Origin: Carnegiea gigantea
Lineage: Eukaryota; Streptophyta; Magnoliopsida; Caryophyllales; Cactaceae
Direction: 5' to 3'
Length of the DNA stretch: 64,000 nt
NCBI GenBank assembly: GCA_029747015.1
Contig: JAKOGI010000027.1
Coordinates: 886,001-950,000 of the forward strand
Shown: positions 47,301 through 58,169 of the stretch, piece by piece
Layout: each line of letters opens with the position of its first letter
How positions within the stretch are numbered: position 1 is the first letter of the stretch
Position numbers and translations under genes: made by a program
Notes under the pieces: generated by a model
Seen by the model: only the letters and a program-made list of their open reading frames with translations
Told to the model about the DNA's origin: nothing
Database searches by the model: none

Positions 47301-50300
47301 AAGGAGGTCGAAAATGGTACCTCCTATAGTGCTACAATGTTCCGAACCCTTGCTCTTTTTTTTGGGGGGGGGTTGCTTCTTAATCTCTCTCCCTCTCTCT
47401 CTCTCTCTTCCTGGAAGGCTGCCAACAGGTGTTATGTTTTTGGAGCTCAATTTATAGTAATGCAATTGAGCTATGTTTAATGCTTGAATTGTATTTGGTT
47501 GTGTTTAATTGAATCACTTTTTTTTATCTTGGGGGTTGGTGACAATCACTTCTTTTATGCAATTATCTAGCTTATTCTCAAAGAAATATGGTTTGAAAAT
47601 GATTTTCAAGCATTTTTCAGTAAAAGTGTGCCTCGTGTCTAAAAAGCCCACACCTTCAACTCAGAGCTCGCGCCCTGGGCCCCATGACCCTTTGCGCTTT
47701 TTTGCGCCTCAGGCTTTCTAATCTAAGTTGTAACCTCAGCTCTGGTGTTATCAAATTATCCTATTTGTCCAATTGGAAGTATCATTTAGGATCATGAATT
47801 TATTATCCAACCTTCAAACTTGCATCTTTTCGCCTTTTCTCTACGTCCATTTTGGGGGGGGGGGTTCGATTGCATATTTATTGTATGTAGCTGTTAGTTG
47901 CAATAAAAATATCAGCATTAGATAGCTGTTGCAATGTCAACGCAAAGGCAATTCATCATCAAGATGATCAAATGATTGATTTGGCCTTATGACCTGTATT
48001 TGTCTGATAAAACAGAATGACCTAATATTTGGGGTGGGGGTATTTCAGATTTGACTTTTTTTTCTTTTTGGGGGCTGTATTTTGAATTTACATCTTCAGC
48101 ATTTGAAATCTTTAAAACTAAAGTTCAAATACATTCCATGTTCTACAGTCAAAACAAAATTAAAGTCCAAATACATTTCATGCTCTACACTCAGAACAAA
48201 GAGAGAAAAATAGAAGTTTCAAAAAATGAAAATAAATATGTTTAAAATGAAACTATATAGGTAAATATGTATTTTCACTTGAACAGTGGTATATTAAATC
48301 TCGCTTTTGAAATAATTATTATTAAAAAAAGAATCTTTGAAATAACTTTACTCGTTTTGTATGTATTCATAGGTGTTGCTTCTGGAGAAAGGGCATAGAT
48401 TAAACTGTTTTAGGATACGTTTTGCTGTTGGGGTCTCAAATATTGTTCATCCTTCAATCTTTAGAATTTCTCATTTCTAGAACTCTTCATTGGACTATTT
48501 TCCTTGTTTGCGGATGATATCCGTCCTTGACAATAGTAGGAGGCTAAGCATTGATAAGATCAGAAAGACAACTTCCACTGAAAACTGTTTTTGGAACTAT
48601 TCTCAACAGCTTGGCGAGTTACTGTCTACTACCGTCTCAATGGCAGGAAACTTTATCTTCTTGTAATTAAGTATATCATCTTTTCAATAAATCTGAATGC
48701 TTGAGAAAATGTTTCATTTGTGGTACTTTTGAAAATGGAACATTGAGTTCAAGGAGACTTATGCTGTTATTGAGGGAATTGACATATTAGATGCACATAC
48801 ATGTGGGATGTGGACATTAATGTTGATGGAGGAACTTTCATTCAATCTTATATACGCGTACTGGTTCTCTATGTGCCTTGGACACTATGTGCCTTGTAAC
48901 AGTTTGACATTGACATATAACATAACCCAATTCAAACTCAGAGATTCTGCAGCTTGTTGATATTCAAATTGAAATCCATACCGGAGACTTCTGTTGGGGC
49001 ATGGTTTTTTTTTTTTTGGGGGGGGGGGTCATGATGTGGCAACCATAACCTCGAACTCGAATTGCAGAATTGTGGAGAGGCTGTTGATAGTTGTTTTGGA
49101 AGCAGAAAATTCCAATTCAAGTTGGTTTATGTTATCTGAGGGAAGCATGATGTTTAGAATGAATGTACATTTGGGATATGGACATTAATGTAGATGAAGG
49201 AACTTCCATTCCATCATACATATGTATAGCCTATGTGACCCTAATAATCTGCGCTTTGTGAGAATGACTAAAAAATTTGTTCAGACATAAGAAACTTCTG
49301 ATGTCAGCGGTAGTTCCTTCGGGGGGGGGGGTATGATGCGATTATTTGAGGAATTGAGTAAAGTAAGTTTAGGGAATGGATATTGATGTGGAAGACATCG
49401 ATAGATAAAGTTTCATCCCTTGGCATATGAATGCTCTATGTGACTAATAGGTTGTGCTTCATAGAATTGACATAGATGACAGTTTCATTTAGCAAGTCTG
49501 AAACCCCCATTTTAACCGTGCAAGTCATTAGTACTCATAAGATATGAATAAATCACATGCTACCATCATCTGGCTTTTTGTATTAAATAGGGTGATGGTT
49601 TAACCAATTTATCAACATCAGATGGGAGTATTTCTCAGAACCAGCTGATGTATGATTTAGCCTTTCAACAACATTTGTGTCTACCTGTTTTGAGCTTGAA
49701 CTGGAACCGCGTGGATTTTTTTATGGGAGCAAGGTAAGGATGGCCCCCATTGCAGTCCATCTCAATCTATTAATGGGATTAGAGCGAGGGTAGAGGTGTT
49801 TTGAGCCTTCTTGGGACCTAGGCCTAGTGCTAGGTACCCCAAACCCTGTTTGCAACTATAGAGTAGTAGCCACCAGGATTTAAACCTTTGTCTGATGGTT
49901 GATGACACTAGTCTTAGTGAGGGGTTGTTTACCTTCTTGAAGAATTTGTTGAGAGGTACTGAATCATGCCATTCTGTAGTCTTTTTGGTTTAGTGGTAGC
50001 ATGGAAGTTGCATGACTCATTCTGTAGTCTTCTGGGTTGAGTCTTCGGAATGTAGGATTGAAGTTGCAATGTAATTCGCAGACTTTTGCTTCTTGTCCTT
50101 GAGCATGGGCACTCTTGATTACATTTAAAAAATGCTCTTTATTTTTTCTCCCTTCTAATCCTAAAGTTTACAATATCTTGTTTGGATTAACATCTGCAAC
50201 TAGAGGGCCCTTGCTTCCTACATCAAGAGGTATGCCTGTTCGAATGCAAAGACAGAAGACTTGTGGGCTGTTCTTGAGGAAAAATCTGGGGAACCTGTAC

Positions 50301-53300
50301 AAGAGTTGATGAATTCATGGACAAAGCAGAAAGGGTACCCTGTTATCTCTGTGAAGCTCAAAGACCAAAAGCTGGAATTCGAGCAGGTTTGCGCATATTG
50401 ATAAATGTTGCTCCAAACCTTTTTTTTTTTTTGGGGGGGGGAGGGGGTCGGTCTTATGTATTGTGACTACATTGTACCTTGTTTGTAACCTCGAGTAATG
50501 AAATTCGATTGCAGTCACACTTTCTGTCTAGTGGCTCTCCTGGGGATGGCCAATGGATTGTCCCAATCACATTTTGTTGTGGATCTTACGAGACTCGCCA
50601 GAGTTTCCTTCTGAAAACAAAATCTGGAAGCGTTGACATTACAGAATCAGCTTGGATTAAACTTAATGTGGACCAGACAGGGTTTTATAGAGTGAAATAT
50701 GATGAAAATCTTGGAGGTAAAATAAGGCATGCTATAGAGTCCAATCAATTGTCTCCAACAGATAGATTTGGTAAGATCAATCTCTTAAATGCATGCTTAG
50801 CACTGTCATCTCCCCTTATTGAAATTAATGTTTTAACGCTTTTACTTTTTTGTGGACAGGGGTCTTGGATGATTCATATGCACTTTGTATGAGTCGCCGA
50901 CTACCATTGACAGCTTTACTGACTTTGATGGGGTCATTCAGGGAGGAAACTGACTATACTGTTCTTTCCAACTTGATAAATGTAATGTCGTCTTCTTTCT
51001 TTATTGAATTTATATTAGATGTGTTCTATCATTTGCTAATTGCGCTTTCTGTTTCCCCCGTAGATAAGTTACAAAATTGTGAGAATAGTTGCTGATGCTG
51101 CTCCTGAAATGGTCGATAATCTCAAGAAGTTCTTCATCAGCCTTTTTGAGTATCCTGCTCTGTGAGTATCTCTTGTACATGAGTTTGAGGTGATGGGTAT
51201 TTTTTTGGTACTTTGTTTTGTTTTGTTATTATAATCTAGCTTACATAAACTGGTGAAGAGATTTTATGTTTCAATATCATTCATTCTTCTTGTACATAAA
51301 GAAAGGGCACAGGAATGGGATAAAGCATCTTGGTCGTCTTTTCATGGTAGTCACACAAAATGTTCACTCCAAACGAAGGACAAGCATGTCAAGTTAAGAT
51401 AATGCCTAAGAAAAGGGATTTCTAGTTTGGACCTTTTGTAAGGAAACATGTGGTCTTGTATGACTTGGTTCCAGAGGTAGGTCTTGGCCAATTATGGAGC
51501 TATCAATTACTTCAATGTGTGGTGGAGATCCTCTTGCTCTCAAGTTGTGGCTATTTCAGTATTTTGGTGCTTCTTACCTATATTAGATGGACACGGGGAT
51601 AAATATGTCACATCTCGAGTTTCTAACATGGTTTTGGCATTATACATAGCCGTTTTCTGAGATTTTTTGTGTTTTTTCTGTACATTGAAAAGTGTTGTCA
51701 GCACCCATGTATTAGTACCAAGTACCTAATGCAAGTACTTAGACATGGTGGGGAGTCTGAGTTCCATAGCTTTCACAGAATATTGTTCCCAAGGTTTTTA
51801 ACATAGAATCGATAGAATATCTGCAAGGGTTTTCTCTGCAAAAACTGTGAAGTTGCCTATCAGTTTTCTAAAAGGGCGGACATGATAATTCCAATATGTG
51901 GCCTTGAGCATAGTGTCAATAGTGGAATCTTCAGCAGTTGCTCTTTCACGAGAAGGTGTTGCCGGTGCTCATATTTTTCCCTGCAGTTGGAACCTTGAAT
52001 TCTTCCATAGCATAACCTATTTGTTTGGTTTTCTGATCAAGCCTAGATTGAAGTTGAGAAGAGTAGAATGTGGGGGAGAATTACTACATAACAAATATGA
52101 TAATGAGATGAATGGATTGCCAATCTGCCATACATTCAAACTTGTGTTTAAAAAAGGGTGGCCCAGGTGCACCTAGGCCCACAAAAGCCTGAAGCCCAAC
52201 CTGTTGCGCCTTGTAAGAGGTCGAGCCCAGCGCATTCTTTAAGCCCACAGAAGTCCTCTCTTTTTTGAGCTGTACGTTGAGGCTTAAAGCGACCCAGGCA
52301 CACCCTTTATGCAAAAAGGTAATAAGAGAAAGAGAGAAAAGGGAGCACACACCATGGATACACACAAATACCTTTATATTGACACTTACCTTAGCTATGT
52401 TATTCAATTTCGAGTAGAAGCCTTCATCTAATTGCATGCAATTGCTTTGAATATAGCCTAAACTGAAGAACCCTGATTTGAAAACCCTAATTTTTGAATT
52501 GAGGGTTGGGTAATAGTTGGAGGCTTTTATAGCGTTCTACTGAAGATAGAGTTGGTTGACCAATCATTTCCCATAGTTTTTCCACAGCCATGCTACACCG
52601 GTTGTCAACATACTCCGATAAGCGTGAATGGGTAAAGGCAAAGGGGAAAGGCAGTACTTCAGACTTAAATTATGATTCTCTTTTCTTATACTTGGTTATT
52701 TATTTGGTGCTTAGTTCTCTCTCTATATGGGAAACGTGGTGCATGGTTGCCAAAAATATGGGAAGAAGAATTAAAAAATATATTTCGCTTCTTTTTCTCC
52801 GTCCTAATATACTGTCAAATATTGTTTTCCTTTTTTTATCCTTCCTTAAATGCCGCTAGAATTAATGAACACAATATGAAATACTTTATTCTATACAGTG
52901 GTCCATTATGATGTCTAATAACTTGTTTGATGTTGTCATCTAACTTATTTGTCAAAAATATGGTTTAATGATTTTTAAGTATTTTTGAGTAAAAATGCGT
53001 TGTGTCTAAAAAGCCTGCTGCTTCGCCTTAAAGCCCGCACCCTGGGGCCAAGACCTTTGCACTTTTGTGCGCCTTGAGCTTTTTTAATCTAAAAGATCTA
53101 AACCTTAGAAGTGAGGGGTTTTAACACATTATCCTTTGTATTATGGCCAGTTTTGGAATGCAAAATAGAAAACATTATGGTTTATTGGGATATTGAGGAA
53201 ACTTCCTTACTCTGTTCTCCTATTGATCTTTACAAGATCCCTGGCTTTTATAAGCTTTCTTCTTTGCCAAGCACTTGCAAATGGAATAGGAAACCTCTTG

Positions 53301-56066
53301 GTGTTTGCTCTTTTTTTTTTTTGGATAAGGAAAAAGAGTAAAATATATTAAACTGTAAAATGTACGAAGGGATGGATGCAAGCAGGCATCCTACAAAAGG
53401 ATTATGTACACCCTAGATGGAACCTCTCAGTGTTTGCTCTTAGGTTTTCTTGTTTCTTTCACTGCTTGCAGATATAGAGATCTTCTTTTATTTGGCTCCT
53501 TCTCCCCTCTTTCGTCTTAGTAACTAACATTTTAAATTTGCAGGAGGCTTGGTTGGGAGCTGAGGTCAGGTGAAAGTCACTTGGATGCCATGTTGAGAGG
53601 GGAGCTTCTGACTGTACTTGCTGAGTTTGGGCATGAGAGCACCTTGAATGAGGCTAGTAGGCGTTTCGATGCATTCTGCGCTGATAGGAATTCGCCGCTT
53701 CTCCCACCTGATGTCAGAAAGGTATGCCAAAGTGCCCAACTAAATCCATCTGACATCTCTTGCTTGATGATAAAATTATTAATTTACTAATAAAATTGCA
53801 AAATGGTTGGGTTCAAAATACAAAATAAAAGAACAAATATCAAAAGACATAATAGTATGTATACTTTTGTTCTGAAACTGGCAGAAATGGGAATGAGAAC
53901 GTGTGTGATGGTAATCCCTTGCACTTCTATTACTTGATGTCTCCTTATAGAAGTGATCTGTTCTACAAAATTCGAATGTACGTTTTCCTTTGTGTTACAT
54001 GCAATTGTGTAAAATCTTTTTTGGGAAAAATAAAGTGTGCATTTTGCGGTGATGAACACTCTTGTTTAATATTCGATGCTCTTTCCTTCAATCTAGGCAT
54101 TTGTTGAACAGAACAGCTTGTGCATACTATTCTTCCAATTTTTTTTCCCAATATGAAGTCTTACCTGCTTTGAGATTCTAGTGTTTTTCCTTTTTCTCTT
54201 TGTTTTTCGGGCCTTAGTTTTTGTTTTAAAAACTATGCAGGCTTCATATACTGCTGTGATGCAGAAAGTTAGTGCATCAAATAAATCAGGTTATGAAGCT
54301 CTTTTGAAAGTGTACAGGGAGACTGACCTGAGCCAGGAGAAGGGGCGTATAATAGGTAATAATTCAATTATTTCATTTAGTATTTGCTTAGTTCCTACCA
54401 CGTCATCTAATTTTTTTATTCTTTTCTTTTTTCCTATGTTGTCTTTACATGCTCTTTTCTGTCAATTTATAGGTTCACTGGCATCCTGTCCAGACCCTGA
54501 TATTGTCCACGAAGTTCTGAACTTTCTGTTGTCTTCTGAGGTAAATCTCAATCTATGATCTTCCCGTGAAGTGCCTGATCTCAAACGGTATGATAACCTG
54601 CTTGTGGAAATGTTTTGAATTCTGTAGGTTCGAAGCCAAGATGCTATATTTGGACTTTCAGTAAGCAGGGAAGGGCGGGACACAGCTTGGAAGTGGTTGA
54701 AGGTAAATCTTAAGACTGTTGACACTTGAGCACTTGACCTTTTTTTGGGTTTTTTGTTTTTTTTTGGGGGGGGGGGTTCTCTGTGAAACATGGATTAAAG
54801 TGTGAAAGTGTCCTGTCTCCCCCCCCCCAGGGACACACCACACACAGACACCAAAAAAAAAAAAAAAAAAAAAAAGAGGGCACTCTGTTTACAGAATTCT
54901 GTTTACAATCACGACTTCGTGTGAACCTCAAATCAGGAATATCTCATATTGATGACAATTGACAACGCAAATAGTCTTTGTGCTCTCCTTTGCATTGCAT
55001 GCTAATTGTTGCTTGTCATTTGTCGATGACTCCCAACAGGATAATTGGGATTATATTTCAAAGACATGGGGTTCTGGTTATCTAATCACTCGATTTATCA
55101 GCGCCATTGTGTCACCGGTATGGCTCTCTTCCCACTCCTCTCTTCAAACTACTCCAGAAGTTTGTGTTCAACATTTATATTTATCATGTGCTAGTCAAGC
55201 TTTGGATGCTTGAGTTTGGTGTACCAGTTGCTTCCATGAGGATATCTTTGGCAAGAGTAGCAAGTACGAAAAAAAGGGGAGGGGTGATTTGTTGTTGGCT
55301 GTTATTAGTTGTAATTTGATGGATGCTATTTTACATTTAGCAAAAGAACACTGAATGATGCTTTTGAATGAAAATCATCATGCATCTTGGAGACCAAAAA
55401 CCTGCTTTATGAGGCTTTTGGAAAACACTACGCATAAAATAAGATTCTGAAATGACCATATCCTTGTAAATTATCGTTGCTCCACTAGCCAGTCATGAGG
55501 ATCTCACCTAGGGCAACTTTTCTCTTCTCTTTCCCATTTGCTTTGGGTTTTTCTTTTTTCCTGTTTTTGGGGAGGTGGGGGTGGTTGTTCTATTGTATGA
55601 AGCATCAATTATGTATGATTTGTTGCCATCTATAACTTGTTTTTGTCAAACTTTAAACTGAAAATGTACTGTGTGTGCGTACTAGTTCACCCATGAAGGT
55701 ATTTGATCTACTCCTTTATAACCCAAACCTTCAGAACAGTTGGACAGCTACTGTGAACTTCAACGTTTGTCTCTAGCCCAGATACTTGTTTATGGAACAC
55801 TTACAGTTGGGTGCAATGTCCTTTTTATTGGAAAAACTGTTGTCAAATATTGCCTAAGTTGTGCTGCCTTTGATCTTCCACAGTTTTCATCAACGGAGAA
55901 GGCGAAAGAAATAGAAGAATTCTTTGCAAGTAGAATGATACCATCAATTGCCAGGACTTTGAAGCAGAGCATTGAGAGAATACACATCAATGCAAAATGG
56001 GTGGAGGCTATTCATCAGGAGGATCAACTCGCTTCAGTTGTGCAGGAGTTGTTGCAGAGGAAGTGA
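41330..56066 (+). CDS. APM1: Aminopeptidase M1 (puromycin-sensitive type, M1 metallopeptidase)
   Basis: Nineteen exons join in frame to 865 residues: 41330-41551, 41642-41787, 42260-42362, 42824-43010, 43124-43217, 43385-43538, 43630-43734, 43824-43940, 44317-44430, 50204-50386, 50515-50770, 50860-50981, 51064-51161, 53544-53721, 54241-54355, 54473-54540, 54628-54702, 55040-55117, 55884-56066. Every proposed intron has GT-AG ends. The M1 signatures are GAMEN (about 273-277), zinc site HELAH (309-313) with the third ligand Glu332 after 18 residues, and the catalytic Tyr394 in SYRKGAS. The C-terminal half is the ERAP1_C-like helical domain. The protein removes N-terminal residues from peptides; in Arabidopsis APM1 binds the auxin transport inhibitor NPA, affects auxin transport, and is needed for embryo and root meristem growth. 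Arabidopsis APM1 has 879 residues; the shortfall lies in exon 11. Introns 9 and 13 are enlarged by transposons. Confidence 0.95.
42551..42639. repeat. Direct repeat flanking a G19 tract in APM1 intron 3
   Basis: tcttctccagtaaagaatct occurs at 42551-42570 and again at 42620-42639, on either side of a run of about 19 G (42597-42615). It is a 69-base tandem duplication with a homopolymer in the spacer. Confidence 0.85.
45204..45655 (+). mobile_element. 5'-truncated LINE in APM1 intron 9
   Basis: The sequence encodes the C-terminal zinc-binding end of a plant LINE reverse transcriptase (zf-RVT type: [19 protein letters not shown], then [15 protein letters not shown]), about 123 codons open to 45571. 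It ends in a short A tail. A perfect 13-base target duplication, atgatctatgttg, flanks it at 45191-45203 and 45656-45668. Truncation at the 5' end is normal for LINE insertion. It lies in sense orientation to APM1. Confidence 0.9.
45716..47725. mobile_element. Interspersed repeat copy 1 in APM1 intron 9, with a nested hAT
   Basis: The left end (cctaggcccacaaaag-like: ccttaggcccacaaaagtcc) and the right end (gtgtctaaaaagccc ... tttgcgcctcaggcttt) match those of 52148-53093. Without the nested hAT (46001-47129) it would be about 0.88 kb. The superfamily is not identified; the GC-rich imperfect inverse ends suggest a DNA transposon. Confidence 0.6.
46001..47129. mobile_element. Non-autonomous hAT element
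   Basis: The terminal inverted repeats are taggggtgttcatcggtcc at the left and the inverse of ggaccatttaatgaacagcccta at the right, followed inward by ggaccggaccgg-type subterminal repeats at both ends. Flanking 8-mers gctaaact (45993-46000) and gttgaact (47130-47137) match at six of eight positions, fitting a hAT target duplication. The middle (about 46200-46960) is CT/GA-rich, non-repetitive and without a transposase; it may be captured host DNA. Confidence 0.78.
48120..48202. repeat. Short tandem duplication, about 42-base period
   Basis: aaagttcaaatacattccatg is repeated as aaagtccaaatacatttcatg, each followed by a tctaca(g/c)tca(a/g)aacaaa stretch. Intronic, two copies. Confidence 0.7.
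48755..49500. repeat. Three degenerate direct repeats in APM1 intron 9
   Basis: The motif tggacattaatgttgatgga recurs as tggacattaatgtagatgaa and tggatattgatgtggaagac at about 48811, 49179 and 49377. Each is followed by a shared gaactttcattcaatc-like and tatgtg-rich sequence. The first two are about 370 bases apart and the second two about 200. No coding content. Confidence 0.65.
52148..53093. mobile_element. Interspersed repeat copy 2 in APM1 intron 13
   Basis: About 0.95 kb, the same family as 45716-47725: left ggcccacaaaagcctgaag and right gtgtctaaaaagcctgc ... cacttttgtgcgccttgagc. Interior segments such as aatatggtttaatgattttt also match copy 1. Confidence 0.6.
53312..53420 (-). mobile_element. 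Very short 5'-truncated LINE end in APM1 intron 13
   Basis: The minus strand matches the 3' end of the LINE at 45548-45655 (ggttccatctagggtgtaca, then tttaatatattttact) and ends in an A tail, seen as a T run at 53311-53322. Flanks aacctcttggtgtttgctct and aacctctcagtgtttgctct form a long target duplication with two changes. It is only about 110 bases long and antisense to APM1. Confidence 0.82.
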
Positions 56067-57428
56067 GATAGGGTTTCCTCCAATCACCTTGTGCTGTTCT
56101 TTTCAATTTTTATTTTTTTTTTTTTAATTTACAGAAACTCATCTTTGGAAAGGAACCTGGAGTGCACATACACTTAATAATAGAGGATAACTAGATGAGT
56201 GCGCATGGTTTTCTTTCTTCCAATTCCAGCCGTGTTTCAACGTTCAAGTGGATTTTATTTTTCAATAGAGGTGAAGGGCATTTGTGATTTTATCTTGCTG
56301 GATATGGATAAGTGGCTACGAAAGGTCGATACTAGAATAGTAAACCAAGTAATTTGTTCGCTCACTTGCTAACGACATAGTGTAGGTGGAGGTGATATGT
56401 TGTAGCTTTTATTTTGTTTGCTGGTCATTTGTTGGTCTCTTTGTAGGGTTCTTTTGTTTTTCCTTTTCTCTTAGTGGGCTTGGACCTTGTATTTTGCCCT
56501 GAGACTTGACTATGCATATTAATAAAAAAATAAATAAAAAGGGAAGGAGGAAGTGCTGTGGCAAAGAAGTGTGCTTTTTTCTTCACGAGGAAGAAGTATT
56601 TTCTTTTGTTTACAGAGTTCTCCATTCTTGATTTGAAGTTTTAGAGTACATTGCCCTGGATTCGCATGCTTCTCAGTCAAAAAGGTAGAAATGGCAAGGT
56701 AGCGCTCTTTTATGTGGCCTGTGTAGTTCTGCTGAAGCTAACAAAAATTATGCACCCAAAAATCATGAATTTTTGGCTTTTTAACCAAGCTTAAAAGAAG
56801 CAACATGATTGTTACTAAAATTAGTGCAATTCAAACTAAATGTAATTACTTTGGTTTTATTGCGAGTTTTTTTTTTTGAAATATGTAAATCAAAGTTATA
56901 ACTTGAATAAATCATCAACAAATTTTATCTCAATATAATTGAAACTTGGATTCACTTTTTTTTAAAAAAAAAATAAGGAAAGAGAATTAGAAACTTAAGG
57001 TCACATAGTCGCCCTTCTTTTCGATGTATTTTGACGCAACTTATTCTGAATTAAGCTTATTAGAATTTGTTCTAAACTTATTAAAAACTTATTTGTTGGA
57101 CTTATTCTAAGTTTATTTGCTAAATTTAATCTAAATAAAGCTTATTCTGAACTTATTGTGAACAAATTTCTTAATTTAGCTAAACTTATTCTAAACAAAG
57201 CCTCATTTATTTGATGAACTTTGTTATGAACTTATTCACAAAATTTATTCTGAATCAGAATTATCCTACAAGAAATAAGTTGAAGAAAACGGAGCCATAC
57301 TACATACGAATGTTCTATAAATTTACTTTTATAAACACTCTTGCAGAGTTACAATGGTGACCCGAAAATAATAGTAATAATAGTCCCAGTGTCTTATCAT
57401 GTTCTAGGAAGCATATGCTCAAAATTCA

Positions 57429-57494
<66 letters not shown>

Positions 57495-58169
57495 TAAGAT
57501 AGTTCATGTGACATATATATATTGAACTAAAAGGAAAGTGAATGGCAGTTCTGAACAAGGTTAAAACTTGGGTGGTTGTTCGACTTAGGAACTCAATACT
57601 TGTGCGGCAAATAAGAATTGCAAGGGATACCGAGATGATAACAATTACATGATGGCTTCTAGGCAACCAGAAACTGAAACTTTATACTTCAAAAAGTTGC
57701 TCATTAAAATTCCTAGGTTCAATTAAACATTGTTACAAATGTTACAAGTTTGTGTTCAGCCCTGGCGCACTTCAAAATATTGACCAGAAACTGCCACTAG
57801 AGAAGGCATTTCCCTAAACCCTACACTAGCCAACCTGGGCAGCCAGGACAAGATTCTACACACCCATATGAAATTCTAGCCAATCTAACCCAAAAAGGAG
57901 AGGGGAGGAAGACATCAGAATAAATCAGGAAGGAATAAAAAAGAGGGCGAGAGGGGGACGAGAGCTTCTACTACACAAACCCCTTCTAGTATTAATTTGG
58001 CCTCGACAGATTCCTGATGCTCCTTAAATGCTGTACACTTGCATGGTTGTGCCACAAGAATGATGCTCAGAGACCAGGTTGAAGAAAGCATCACATATTG
58101 GTAAAGCTTCAAACACAATCATTAATGCCACAAACTCTCCAAAGATTGCCGCCTTTTCCTGTTTATTCG
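56067..58169. other. Spacer between the convergent APM1 and NDR kinase genes
   Basis: This holds the 3' flanks of both genes. It has an AT microsatellite at 57432-57493 and an AT-rich zone with repeated ttattctaaactta-like motifs at about 57040-57250. No coding sequence is supported. Confidence 0.65.
57432..57493. repeat. (AT)n microsatellite
   Basis: An almost pure AT run with one interruption (attt) near its right end. Intergenic. Confidence 0.92.
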
